Shown piece by piece: positions 7,901-16,436 of a DNA stretch of 23,399 nt. Numbering within the stretch: the first letter of the stretch is position 1; every line of letters starts with the position of its first letter. Source of the DNA: an uncultured Clostridia bacterium (GTDB lineage Bacteria > Bacillota > Clostridia > Oscillospirales > CAG-272); NCBI GenBank assembly GCA_904501715.1, contig CAJGCD010000018.1, forward strand, positions 1-23,399, in the 5' to 3' direction. The notes under the pieces are model-generated. The model was not told the origin of the DNA, did no database searches, and saw nothing but the letters and a program-made list of their open reading frames with translations. The position numbers and the translations under genes were made by a program.

Positions 7901-8573
7901 GATATCCGGTACAGAGCGTAAGCAGGATGCATGGAAGTTTATGAGATGGTACGTTGGCGCTGATTGCCAGACCGACTACTCAAATGAAATGGTGGCTATA
8001 CTCGGCCCTTCCGCAAAGCATCCTACCGCTAACTCCGAGGCGCTTGAAAGCTTGCCTTGGACCCGCGAGGAATACGAGCAGATAAAGCTTCAGTTCGATA
8101 ATCTTGCGGCAGTTCCCAACTATCCCGGAGCCTACATTGTAGGACGTTATACGGGATTTGCGTTCCTTGATGCTTACAATGATAATCTTAACCCTGTAGA
8201 AAGCCTTCTTGGATATATAGATTATATTAATGATGAAATCACAAGAAAGCGTGAGGAGTTTGATCTTGAGACGCTTGAGGAATATGAGAAGGACGGTAAA
8301 TACTACAAGGAGAGTACGCTTGCTGTCAGACGTATGAGACAGGCAGAGAAGGAGCTGGAGGCCGCAAAGAGCGACAGCCGCTACAACTCGGCTTACGACA
8401 GCGTATATATTTCCTTGGAGAAGGAATTGAGAGATTACAAGACGCAGGATTACGGAGCGCTTGAAGCCTATGCTGAAGAGCTTAAGTCACTTAACTCGGA
8501 ATTGTTTGCCAAGGCAGCTGACTATCTTGAGCAAGCGGCTAAGTGCCTCAGATCCTATGAAGCTTACAAATAA
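4980..8573 (+). CDS. Giant extracellular solute-binding protein with N-terminal carbohydrate-binding-like domains
   Basis: A 1197-aa exported protein, roughly 2.5 times the usual family 1 solute-binding protein. A signal peptide (about 1-29) has either an SPase I site (TAGA before RED) or an imperfect lipobox (FLAC at 19-22), so lipid anchoring is uncertain. Then come a beta-rich region with a galactose-binding-like look (about 140-330), a second CBM6/35-like region starting KIEAEYF (about 355-510), and a helical stretch (about 515-681) with an aromatic amphipathic helix. The binding-protein domain (about 692-1085) shows VEVWLAYGRDQS, ILSGQGPDVYLG, YGLPEVQGFAMMFVREDIL and ERKQDAWKFMRWYVG. A charged helical tail follows (about 1086-1197). 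The start is set by TTAGGAGG 10 nt upstream. As first gene of the operon it should capture sugar or oligosaccharide for the permeases. Domain limits are my estimates. Confidence 0.85.
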   Translation: MRTTKFQRAIALILVVVFLACGGTVTAGAREDDGESVLNSIKELLNAISYNEYQNLEIFQEAQNATEDVSLSGVDGVYTNVAGDIVVPDEDVIKVDAALKAQYATEEKMWDTIIGADNTPYKVDITDDNGDNAVGLYIPDSGVVEWTFDIDKTTKYNIHIEYYPVANKAASIERIFMINGEVPFAEARYLDISKVWTSPYPLSEYELGKKQDSETIKNEAIAAGLQQVAIKTDDDGVKYLVCQKPAVWTKAMSDFVDKYDIRFFRDDIDSNEIRESLRQSPIWQTYSLKDSNGFVQEPFIFAIEPNDEGKATISLEGVNEPIVISNIELTPIVEYQSYADYSKKYEGKDSGEGAMKIEAEYFSAVSNQTIYSTADTTSAANSPVATDKTYLNVVGGEKWQGVGQWIEYDFSVTKSGMYNIAMRYKQNILDGMSVCRMLYLYSDDTVAEGADGYYNGIPFDEATRLKFNFSDDWQSGKISDGVNDPFEFYFEAGVTYKLRLEVSLGAMGDVVRRVQESLDSINADYLNILKLTGTTPDEFRDYDFYRTIPKTMGDMLLQYQLIAEEQEGKKNEYVEGTIVSDILKDSDKSSMTATLINVAELLEEMARDEEEVAKNMEQLKTYIGSLGTWVGDAKTQPLLLDFVSIQAVGEEDPRARAGFFEALWHEISGFFQSFFRKYDRMGALTEEDSDESVEVWLAYGRDQSQVIRNLINNNFTPDSNVTVNLKLVAGGTLLPSILSGQGPDVYLGLGAGDVINYAIRGALESIETMEGYDEACSNFNESAMMVLQIGCAGTNGDAEEHQQCGTGKVHCYGLPEVQGFAMMFVREDILAELDLEVPKTWNDVKEAVPVLQANNMEIAMSNDSNIFLYQMGGELFADDGMRINLDSNLALTAFENMCEMFTMYSFPYQYNFANRFRTGEMPIGFADYTGTYNHLKVFATEIEGLWSFYPLPGIEDENGNINFDAVSGVSAVVMISGTERKQDAWKFMRWYVGADCQTDYSNEMVAILGPSAKHPTANSEALESLPWTREEYEQIKLQFDNLAAVPNYPGAYIVGRYTGFAFLDAYNDNLNPVESLLGYIDYINDEITRKREEFDLETLEEYEKDGKYYKESTLAVRRMRQAEKELEAAKSDSRYNSAYDSVYISLEKELRDYKTQDYGALEAYAEELKSLNSELFAKAADYLEQAAKCLRSYEAYK

Positions 8574-8601
8574 TCTGCATTATAATTAAGGAGAAAAACT
8601 C

Positions 8602-9549
8602 ATGTCACAAAAAACAGCGAAAAAGAAAGCTGTGGTGCGCAAGGATATGACGATGGCGCAATGGACATGGAACGAGATGAAGAGAAACAAGGTGGCGTAC
8701 CTGATGGTAGCACCGTATATGATAATCTTCACTTGCTTTACAGTCCTTCCCGTCGTGCTTTCACTGGTTATAAGCTTTACTAACTTTAACCTGCTGCAGG
8801 TTCCTGATTTTATATGGTTCGATAACTATATAAGACTTTTCCTTGAGGATGATATATTCATCATAGCTTGTCAGAACACTTTGATATTTGCCGCCATCGT
8901 TGGACCTGTTTCGTACATAATGTCCTTCTTGGTTGCTTGGTTTATCAACGAGCTCTCACCGAGAATAAGAGCTATCGTAACCCTCGTATTCTATGCTCCC
9001 TCCATATCGGGTCAGGTATACCTTATCTGGGGTACACTCTTCTCGGGTGACCGCTACGGTTGGGTAAACGCTTGGCTCTTGGAGCTGGGAATAACAAATG
9101 AAGAAATAGTATTCTTCCAGGATGCAGATTACGTAATGCCGCTGTGTATCGTAGTTGCTCTCTGGACCTCGCTTGGAACTTCCTTCCTTGCGTTTATCGC
9201 GGGTCTTCAGGGAATAGACAAGGCACAGTTCGAGGCGGGTGCCGTTGACGGTGTCAAGAACAGATGGCAGGAGCTTTATTACATAACGCTCCCCAACATG
9301 AAAAACCAGCTGATGTTCGGTGCTATTATGGCTATTACCGGTGCATTCGGATTCGGCGGAGTCGTTACGGCTCTTTGCGGATTCCCGTCCGTTGATTACG
9401 CGGCGCATACCATAGTTCACCACCTTGATGACTACGGCGGAATGCGATTTGAAACGGGTTATGCTTCGGCGATAGCGGTTGTCCTGTTCGTAGTAATGGT
9501 AGGCTCAAATATGCTTGTTAAGAAGATAATTTCGAAGGTAGGATCGTAA
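8602..9549 (+). CDS. Sugar ABC transporter permease, MalF/UgpA-type (pair 1)
   Basis: A 315-aa integral membrane protein with about six helices (near 32-60, 92-116, 121-146, 178-201, 234-256, 285-308). The inner-membrane-protein EAA loop, which contacts the ATPase, reads FEAGAVDGVKNRWQELYYITLP with Glu211 and Gly217. It belongs to the binding-protein-dependent transport permease family, MalF/UgpA branch. It starts 28 nt after the binding-protein gene with AAGGAG as ribosome binding site and is followed after one base by its MalG-type partner. Substrate cannot be read from the sequence; the neighbours suggest a carbohydrate. No ATPase gene is adjacent. Confidence 0.92.
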   Translation: MSQKTAKKKAVVRKDMTMAQWTWNEMKRNKVAYLMVAPYMIIFTCFTVLPVVLSLVISFTNFNLLQVPDFIWFDNYIRLFLEDDIFIIACQNTLIFAAIVGPVSYIMSFLVAWFINELSPRIRAIVTLVFYAPSISGQVYLIWGTLFSGDRYGWVNAWLLELGITNEEIVFFQDADYVMPLCIVVALWTSLGTSFLAFIAGLQGIDKAQFEAGAVDGVKNRWQELYYITLPNMKNQLMFGAIMAITGAFGFGGVVTALCGFPSVDYAAHTIVHHLDDYGGMRFETGYASAIAVVLFVVMVGSNMLVKKIISKVGS

Positions 9550-9550
9550 T

Positions 9551-10423
9551 ATGGCAAAGTTAAGAACAAGAAAGCATAAAGTTGTATTTGCTCGATCCAG
9601 AAGTGGAGACTTGGGTATCACGGTTATCCTTGCCATCCTCGGCGTATTTATGGCGCTTCCTATGTATTATTGTATAATACAGGCGTTTAAGCCTCTTGAC
9701 GAGCTTTGGATGTTCCCCCCGAGATTTTACGTAGTAGCTCCTACGGGTAAGAACTTTAAGGACCTGTTTACCTTGATGAGCGGAAACATGGTACCCTTCT
9801 CGCGTTACATATTCAACACTGTGTTTACATCATTTGCCGGTACTCTGGGACACCTCCTCTTCGCGTCACTTGCGGCTTACGCGCTGGCGAAGATAAAATT
9901 CCCCGGCGGAAAGCTTATGTTTAAGACGGTACAGACATCGCTCATGTTCCACCAGACGGTAACAGCACTTTGTAGCTTCATTCTTATGAGTGCTCTGGGA
10001 ATGGTTGATACCTATTGGGCTATCATAGTTCCCGCGTGGGGCTCGACTCTCGGACTTTACCTGATGAAGCAGTTTATGGAGTCCAACGTTAACGACTCGG
10101 TCCTCGAAAGCGCGAGACTTGACGGTGCGGGCGAGTTTAAGACCTTCTGGGTAATAGCGATGCCTATGGTAAAGCCTGGTTGGCTTACACTTATCGTGTA
10201 CTCCTTCCAGGGACTTTGGAACCAGGGCTCGAGTATATACATACACTCCGAGCAGCTCAAATCGCTCAACTACGCAATAGGTCAGATAACCGCGGGCGGT
10301 ATAAGACGTGCCGGTGCCAGTGCGGCGGCAACCGTGGTAATGATGCTCGTACCTATTCTGGTATTCGTCGTATCGCAGTCAAATATCATTGAGACCATGG
10401 GTTCCAGTGGTATGAAGGATTAA
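9551..10423 (+). CDS. Carbohydrate ABC transporter permease, MalG/UgpE-type (pair 1)
   Basis: A 290-aa membrane protein with about six helices (near 20-44, 88-112, 126-148, 153-174, 206-228, 258-281). The EAA loop is LESARLDGAGEFKTFWVIAMPMVKP, with Glu186 and Gly192, and FASLAAYALAKIKFPG is typical of the MalG branch. It begins one base after the upstream permease stop, with its Shine-Dalgarno (GGTAGGA) inside the end of that gene, so the two are translationally close and should form a heterodimer. Its C-terminus is short (SSGMKD). Confidence 0.92.
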   Translation: MAKLRTRKHKVVFARSRSGDLGITVILAILGVFMALPMYYCIIQAFKPLDELWMFPPRFYVVAPTGKNFKDLFTLMSGNMVPFSRYIFNTVFTSFAGTLGHLLFASLAAYALAKIKFPGGKLMFKTVQTSLMFHQTVTALCSFILMSALGMVDTYWAIIVPAWGSTLGLYLMKQFMESNVNDSVLESARLDGAGEFKTFWVIAMPMVKPGWLTLIVYSFQGLWNQGSSIYIHSEQLKSLNYAIGQITAGGIRRAGASAAATVVMMLVPILVFVVSQSNIIETMGSSGMKD

Positions 10424-10439
10424 TATAAGGAGGAGAAAA

Positions 10440-12674
10440 ATGAAAAAGACAACATCTATTTTATGTATAGTGTTCGTTGTTGTATTGCTTTTGTCTCTTC
10501 CTATAAGCGCGGCAACATCGTATTACACTTATACATATTCAATATCCGGAACAGCCCTCCGCTCTCCTCACGCGTATACGCCTGAGACAGAGGTGGATAT
10601 GGATTACATGGGGCTTACCAATATTGATACGCTTGCGGGATTTTATCCTAATAAGACCCAAAAAGAGCTTGAGGATCTTATGAAAGCCAAGATTGGCTTC
10701 GTTGACCTTGAGGTTGATGAAAACAATAACGTATATATGGTTGATAAGGATAACAACAGAGTTATAATACTCGATCCTTATTATAAGGTAAAGAACGTTA
10801 TTCACACCTTTGATAACGCAAACGGAAACAGTGACACGTTTAAGTCTCCTGAGGGAATATTTGTTTCGGATACGAAGATAGTAAACGGCGTATCTGTTTC
10901 CGGTAAGATCTACGTGTGTGATACGGGTAACGCAAGAATTCTTGTGTTCGATATGGACGGAAACTTCGTTAAGGAGATAGGCAAGCCTAAGTCCGAGCTT
11001 CTTGATGCGTCCTCCGACTATATGCCCGTGGCAGTAGCCGTAGACAGATACGACAGACTTTACGTTGTAAACAGCAACTCTAATGGCGGTATCGAGGTAA
11101 TAACCGAGGACGGAGAGTTTACCGGATATATCGGCGCTCAGAAGAGCTCGTTGACCCTTTGGGAAAGAATCTGGAGAAGATTCCAGACCGAGGAGCAGAA
11201 GCTGAATAACTCCAAGGAAACAGCGCCTCCTTTCAATAATATTACATTGGCAGGCGACTTCGTATACGTTACCATTGTTCTTGAGGATACATCTGCGGTA
11301 TCCAACGCTATCCAGACAAAGAGTAAGAGCGGAGATTTTGCACCCGTTAGAATGCTTAACGCGGCAGGCTCCGAGCTTATGAGAAGAAACGGATTTTATC
11401 CTCCCTCGGGAGAAGTGGATTTCTTCGGCGCTATAAATTCCGAGGATGCTAAGTATGTAGGTCCTTCCAAGATAGTTGACGTTGCTGTCGGTCCTGAGGA
11501 CACATGGTCCATAATCGACCAGCAGAGAAGCAAGGTATTTACATACGACTTCGACGGAAACCTCCTTTTCGCCTTCGGTGATAAGGGAGAGCTTCTCGGA
11601 AACATTGAAAAGGCAGAGGCGGTAGTATATCAGGGAAATGATATGCTGCTTCTCGACGGAGACCCCGATGCTGCCTCGTTTACGGTTTATGAGAGAACTG
11701 AGTACGGCGACGTGCTTATGAGAGCTATCGAAAATCAGAATAACCGTAGATACGATATGGCAATAAACGACTGGCAAGAGGTCATTAAGAGAAACTCCAA
11801 CTTTGACGCGGCTTATATTGGAATCGGTAACGCGTATTACAGAATCAACGAGTATGACAAGGCGGTAGAGCAGTATAAGAATGCGTATGACGTTACTAAT
11901 TATTCGACTACTTATACCGAGCTCAGACAGCAGTGGATATCCAATTACTTGTGGACGATTCCCGTTATAGTATTCGTTCTTTGCTTTGCGCTCTCTAAGT
12001 TTATGAAGTATACTAAGAGGGTCAACAAGGAAGTATCGACCACCACCGGAAAGAGAACCTACGTTCAGGAATTGCTCTTTGTGTTCCACCTTATAGTCCA
12101 TCCCTTTGACGGCTTCTGGGATCTGAAGCACGAAAAGAGAGGATCTGTAAGAGCAGGTTCGACCATACTCGCGGTTGCTATACTTGTATTCTACTATCAA
12201 TCTGTGGGCGCGGGTTACGTCTCGAATCCTCAGGGCAACTATCTGTCCTTCTTTGAGGCGCTCACCAGCCTGTGCGTACCCTTGGCTCTCTTTATGATAG
12301 CTAACTGGTGTCTTACGACACTCTTTGACGGTGAAGGAAACTTCAAGGATATATATATCGCTTGTACCTATTCCTTGATGCCGTTGATACTTACGATTGT
12401 TCCTGCAACTCTGGCATCCAACTTCGTTGTTGAATCGGAGCTTAAGACAGTTTCCCTTATAACGGGAATTGGATTTGTATGGCTTGGTATATTGCTCTTC
12501 TTCGGTATGATGGTAACGCACGATTACAGTATCGGAAAGAACGTGGTAATAACCATCTCCACGATTGTTGGAATGATTTGTATTATGTTTATTGCAATTC
12601 TGTTCACGACACTTCTTGGAAAACTTGTAAGCTTTGTTACCAATATAGTTACAGAGCTACGGTACAGAATGTAG
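10440..12674 (+). CDS. Membrane-anchored NHL-type propeller / TPR / Yip1-like protein
   Basis: A 744-aa protein with three parts. A signal peptide (cleavage likely after PISA, residue 24) leads to an extracytoplasmic beta-propeller (about 50-425) built of NHL-like repeats such as GFVDLEVDENNNVYMVDKDN, KIYVCDTGNARILVFDMDG and AVAVDRYDRLYVVNS. A TPR pair follows (about 434-485, NRRYDMAINDWQEVIKRNSNFDAAYIGIGNAYY). A membrane region from about 503 carries one helix and then a Yip1-like multi-helix domain (about 540-744, FHLIVHPFDGFWDLKHEKRG). An inserted aromatic helix, LWERIWRRFQTEEQK, lies in the propeller. The start is preceded by AAGGAGGAG. Its operon position suggests a surface sensor, binding platform or assembly factor for the transporter; no enzymatic motif was seen. 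I am confident of the architecture, not of function. Confidence 0.8.
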   Translation: MKKTTSILCIVFVVVLLLSLPISAATSYYTYTYSISGTALRSPHAYTPETEVDMDYMGLTNIDTLAGFYPNKTQKELEDLMKAKIGFVDLEVDENNNVYMVDKDNNRVIILDPYYKVKNVIHTFDNANGNSDTFKSPEGIFVSDTKIVNGVSVSGKIYVCDTGNARILVFDMDGNFVKEIGKPKSELLDASSDYMPVAVAVDRYDRLYVVNSNSNGGIEVITEDGEFTGYIGAQKSSLTLWERIWRRFQTEEQKLNNSKETAPPFNNITLAGDFVYVTIVLEDTSAVSNAIQTKSKSGDFAPVRMLNAAGSELMRRNGFYPPSGEVDFFGAINSEDAKYVGPSKIVDVAVGPEDTWSIIDQQRSKVFTYDFDGNLLFAFGDKGELLGNIEKAEAVVYQGNDMLLLDGDPDAASFTVYERTEYGDVLMRAIENQNNRRYDMAINDWQEVIKRNSNFDAAYIGIGNAYYRINEYDKAVEQYKNAYDVTNYSTTYTELRQQWISNYLWTIPVIVFVLCFALSKFMKYTKRVNKEVSTTTGKRTYVQELLFVFHLIVHPFDGFWDLKHEKRGSVRAGSTILAVAILVFYYQSVGAGYVSNPQGNYLSFFEALTSLCVPLALFMIANWCLTTLFDGEGNFKDIYIACTYSLMPLILTIVPATLASNFVVESELKTVSLITGIGFVWLGILLFFGMMVTHDYSIGKNVVITISTIVGMICIMFIAILFTTLLGKLVSFVTNIVTELRYRM

Positions 12675-12693
12675 TAAGGAGGAGGTATTTAAA

Positions 12694-15600
12694 ATGTTAA
12701 TTAAAAGAATAATATCGACTTTCTTAGCGCTTCTGATGCTCGTAAGTGCTCTGTCAATGGTGGTAAGCGCAGAGGAGACTTCATCCGACTCCGGTGCGAT
12801 TGTGTATGAGTACAATACCAATAAGCTCACACCTACCATGGATTATATCAACGGCAAGTATGAGCTTAAGGACGAAAACGGTACTATTATAGATACCGTA
12901 AAGGTAGATACAAAGCAGAAAAAGCTTGAAACAATGGACCTTCGTCTTGAATACGAGGGCTACCGTCTGTACGTTGACGCTTATAGCGGAGAGGTTGCGG
13001 TAGAAAACGTTGTAACAGGGGACGTTCTTTTCTCGAATCCCTACGATTTGGGAACTAAGAGTATATCCGAGGATGATAAAGCGGATATGCTTTCTCAGAT
13101 CATAATATCCTTCGTGGATACCAGTGATAATGATGACCCCGATACCTACAACAGCTATGTTTACGCAGTAAGAGGCGGTGACGATAACCTTAAGGATGCT
13201 ACGGCTAAGCTTCCCGCCAGCCAGATAGATGTAAAGTACATAAAGAACGGTATTCGTGTTGAATATCAGATAGGACGTACCGATTCCAGATATCTGGTTC
13301 CTAAGTTTATTACCGCTGAAACCTACGATCGCGAATTCGGTGACGTTCAGAATAATCCTAATTTGTCGGACTTCGAAAAGAGACAGTTCCTCGGATTTAT
13401 AAAGAAGAGAGGTCTTACCGAGCATCTGGCACAGTTCAAGGATGAGGAAATGAAGGAAAAGAACAAGGAAGCTTACCTTGAGCAGTATCCTTTTGCTGAT
13501 ATGACCGATGAAAACGGTGAGTATATTGTGTTCTACGAGTGCACCTGCGCTGTAAAGACAGAGTATGCGGCTGTTGAGAATATTATCAAAAATTATTTCC
13601 CCGAGTACACCTTTGAGGACCTTGACTCCGAGCATCTCGATCTTGGCGTTGACACCAAGGAAATGAACGAGCCTCTCTTCAAGATTTCCCTTGAGTATAC
13701 CCTTGATAAGGAAGGACTTACAGTTCGTGTACCCGCTAACGGTATAAGATTTGATGAATCTGTTTACCGCTTGGATGATATAGAGATACTTCCTTATATG
13801 GGAGCAGGCTCTAATCCCAATTCCGGATACACCTTCTTCCCCGATGGCTCGGGTACGCTGTTTGACTTTGAGGAGCTGGCAAAGCTTACTGTTCCTACTT
13901 GGTTCCACGGTTCCATCTACGGACACGACTTTACCTACTCCAAGATAAATACTCAGATGCCTCACAACCAGGTGGTTCGTTATCCCGTATTTGGATTGGT
14001 GGAGGACGAAACGCTTGAGGACGGAAGTGAGCGCTCCAGAGGATTTCTGGCTGTAATAGAGGAAGGCGAATCGCTGATGACGCTTTCCGCGCATCACTCT
14101 ACCTACTATAATACAGTCCATATGGTTATCTCCCCCAGACCTTACGACGAATACAAGCTGGCTGATGCTATTTCGGTAAGCACCAGCGGCGCGTTTGTTG
14201 TGGCATCGCCGAGAAAGTATACGGGAGACTTCAGAATACGCTACACTATGCTTACCGACCCCGACGTAAAGACGGGCGAGGGCTATTACGATACAAGCTA
14301 TGTCGGAATGGCAAAGGCATACAGAGAGTATCTGATAAAGAACGGAACGCTCTCTAAGCTTACTGAAAATGATGTAAAGACGGATATTCCTCTTTATATC
14401 GAGACCTTTGGCGCCATAGAGACCACCGAAAAGTTTATGTCTATTCCTTATGATACTATGAAGGCTCTTACAAGCTTTGATGATATCAAGAAGATGTATG
14501 ACGAGCTTTCCGAGTCTAACATAAAGAACATCAACTTTATCCTTACCGGATACAATAAGGGCGGTCTTAGTGTAGACCAGATGCCTTATCATCTCAATTG
14601 GGATAACTCGGTAGAGAAGGAAATGAAGTTTGAGGAGCTGTTGCAGTATGCTAAGGATAACGGCTTTGGACTTTATCCTGACTTTGACTTTGTTTTCGCT
14701 GCTGACAATAAGATGTTCGACGGACTTTCTCTTATGTCTCACGCGGCTAAGACCATAGATGACCGCTATACCAGTAAGAGAGAATACAGCGCTTCAAGAC
14801 AGGCTTACATCAACTACTTTGAGCTTGTTATGTCGCCCGCTTACTTTAGCCGTTTCTATGAAAAGCTGACTAAGAATTATAGCAAATACGAGCCAATGGG
14901 AATTTCTGTTTCCACAATGGCATCGTATCTGAATTCAGACTTTGATGAGGATGATCCTTACCATCGCGAGGACTCTAAGGGATTTGTTATAGATTCCTTC
15001 AAGTATTTCGATGAGCATTACAGCAAGGTGATGACTTCCGGCGGAAACGCCTACTCATGGAAGTACGTTGACTATATCACCGATATAGCTACCGACTCCA
15101 GCCGTCACGCGCGCTCAGCTGCTACAGTTCCTTTCCTTGGAATAGTACTTCACGGATATGTGCAGACAGCGGCAACTCCTATCAATATGGAAGGAAACAC
15201 CGACTATGCGCTTCTCAGAGCCATAGAGAACGGTTCCGCCCTTAAGTTCATTCTTTCTTACCGCAACACCTCGTTGCTTAAGGAAAATGTAGATACCAGT
15301 GTTTATTACTCGGTACGCTATGATATCTGGCTTGATGACGTTATAGCTAATTATTCCGATATAAACAAGGCACTTAGCGACGTACAGACCAGCACTATTG
15401 ACGTTCACCAGTTCATAGACGGTCTCAGAATACCCAACGCAGATGAAATAGAGGGTGACTCCTTTAATGAGCTCTTCAACTTCATCTATAAGGATATTCA
15501 GGATTCTGCGGCAGCCAAGGAAGAGCTCAGAGCATTGCTCCAGGCAGTGAGAAAGAATTTGCTGGATTGGAAGGATTATATGACTCCTGAGTTCCAGACC

Positions 15601-16419
15601 GCGCAGAAGATATATGATACCAAGGCGCAGAAGATTACAGATCTTACCGCAGCTAACACAGCTGTAAATACGGCTAAGACGGCTCTTGCAGCTGCAGAGA
15701 AGGCTATCGCAGACCTTGAAAAGCCTATTACGGACGCCAAGGCTGCCGTTAAGACTGCCGAGGACGCATTGGCAAAGGCTGATGAAAATGCGGATAAGAA
15801 GGCTCTTGAGGATGCAGTAAAGGCTGCTCAGGCGGCTCTTGAGACAGCTAAAACCGCTGCTCAAAAGGATCTGCTGGACGCAAGAAAGGCACTTGATAAC
15901 GCAAAGACTCAGTATGAAGAGGCACTTGCGGATATGTTCGCCAAGTATTACGATTACAAGGATACCTCAGCACTTGCTAAGGAAACCGCAGCCGAATATA
16001 TCGAAAAGTATGAGATTGCTAACGATAATTTCGCAAAGCTCAGTGATGCGGAAAATGATGCTTACACAGCTGACATAATAGCAGGACTCAAGACGATACT
16101 TGATGACGCTAAGGCTCCTTACGAGGCACTTAAGGTTCTTGCTAAGAATATGGCAGAGGAAAAGGAAGCAGACGTCATACTGACCATCGAAAAGGAATAT
16201 GCCGAGGAGATCGGTGTTGACGTGGCTGATAAGGTTGAAGAGGAAGAAAACGCAAATAGCAGCTTCAACAAATATGCAGTTCCCGCTAATTCCATCGTCT
16301 ATGAGCGTTATTCCAACGGTAAGGAATTTATCCTTAACTTCAACAACTACGCTGTTAAGGTGATGCTTAATAACGTATATTACACCGTAGACGCATACGG
16401 ATATGTTATCGTAGACTAA
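12694..16419 (+). CDS. Secreted DUF5696 protein with inserted coiled coil
   Basis: A 1241-aa exported protein. The signal peptide ends near VVSA (residue 27). The DUF5696 region includes YTFFPDGSGTLFDF (about 378), IPLYIETFGAIE (about 566), GYNKGG (about 618) and LYPDFDFVF with Asp663 and Asp665 (660-668). The segment order resembles a (beta/alpha)8 glycosidase barrel, but that is inference and no catalytic residue is established. From about 940 to 1180 the protein is helical, with a very Ala/Lys/Asp-rich coiled coil at about 984-1089. The C-terminus then returns to the family-like beta motif YERYSNGKEFILNFNNY (from 1203). The coiled coil thus looks inserted before the last beta module. The start follows AAGGAGGAGG. 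It likely works outside the membrane with the neighbouring binding protein and propeller protein. Confidence 0.83.
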   Translation: MLIKRIISTFLALLMLVSALSMVVSAEETSSDSGAIVYEYNTNKLTPTMDYINGKYELKDENGTIIDTVKVDTKQKKLETMDLRLEYEGYRLYVDAYSGEVAVENVVTGDVLFSNPYDLGTKSISEDDKADMLSQIIISFVDTSDNDDPDTYNSYVYAVRGGDDNLKDATAKLPASQIDVKYIKNGIRVEYQIGRTDSRYLVPKFITAETYDREFGDVQNNPNLSDFEKRQFLGFIKKRGLTEHLAQFKDEEMKEKNKEAYLEQYPFADMTDENGEYIVFYECTCAVKTEYAAVENIIKNYFPEYTFEDLDSEHLDLGVDTKEMNEPLFKISLEYTLDKEGLTVRVPANGIRFDESVYRLDDIEILPYMGAGSNPNSGYTFFPDGSGTLFDFEELAKLTVPTWFHGSIYGHDFTYSKINTQMPHNQVVRYPVFGLVEDETLEDGSERSRGFLAVIEEGESLMTLSAHHSTYYNTVHMVISPRPYDEYKLADAISVSTSGAFVVASPRKYTGDFRIRYTMLTDPDVKTGEGYYDTSYVGMAKAYREYLIKNGTLSKLTENDVKTDIPLYIETFGAIETTEKFMSIPYDTMKALTSFDDIKKMYDELSESNIKNINFILTGYNKGGLSVDQMPYHLNWDNSVEKEMKFEELLQYAKDNGFGLYPDFDFVFAADNKMFDGLSLMSHAAKTIDDRYTSKREYSASRQAYINYFELVMSPAYFSRFYEKLTKNYSKYEPMGISVSTMASYLNSDFDEDDPYHREDSKGFVIDSFKYFDEHYSKVMTSGGNAYSWKYVDYITDIATDSSRHARSAATVPFLGIVLHGYVQTAATPINMEGNTDYALLRAIENGSALKFILSYRNTSLLKENVDTSVYYSVRYDIWLDDVIANYSDINKALSDVQTSTIDVHQFIDGLRIPNADEIEGDSFNELFNFIYKDIQDSAAAKEELRALLQAVRKNLLDWKDYMTPEFQTAQKIYDTKAQKITDLTAANTAVNTAKTALAAAEKAIADLEKPITDAKAAVKTAEDALAKADENADKKALEDAVKAAQAALETAKTAAQKDLLDARKALDNAKTQYEEALADMFAKYYDYKDTSALAKETAAEYIEKYEIANDNFAKLSDAENDAYTADIIAGLKTILDDAKAPYEALKVLAKNMAEEKEADVILTIEKEYAEEIGVDVADKVEEEENANSSFNKYAVPANSIVYERYSNGKEFILNFNNYAVKVMLNNVYYTVDAYGYVIVD

Positions 16420-16436
16420 GAAAGGAGAGGTAGCAA

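Noticed and set aside
10539..12521. A 660-codon open frame on the minus strand inside the propeller/Yip1 gene
   Set aside because: The plus-strand protein has a signal peptide, NHL-like repeats, TPRs and membrane helices; the antisense translation is Arg/Tyr/Ile-rich noise.
12781..14742. A 653-codon open frame on the minus strand inside the DUF5696 gene
   Set aside because: It is antisense to a clearly coding gene, its translation has no coherent domain or ribosome binding site, and it reflects codon bias on the opposite strand.
15643..15960. DNA tandem repeat in the Ala-rich coiled-coil coding region
   Set aside because: The protein is low-complexity, but the codons vary and no exact DNA repeat unit is seen.
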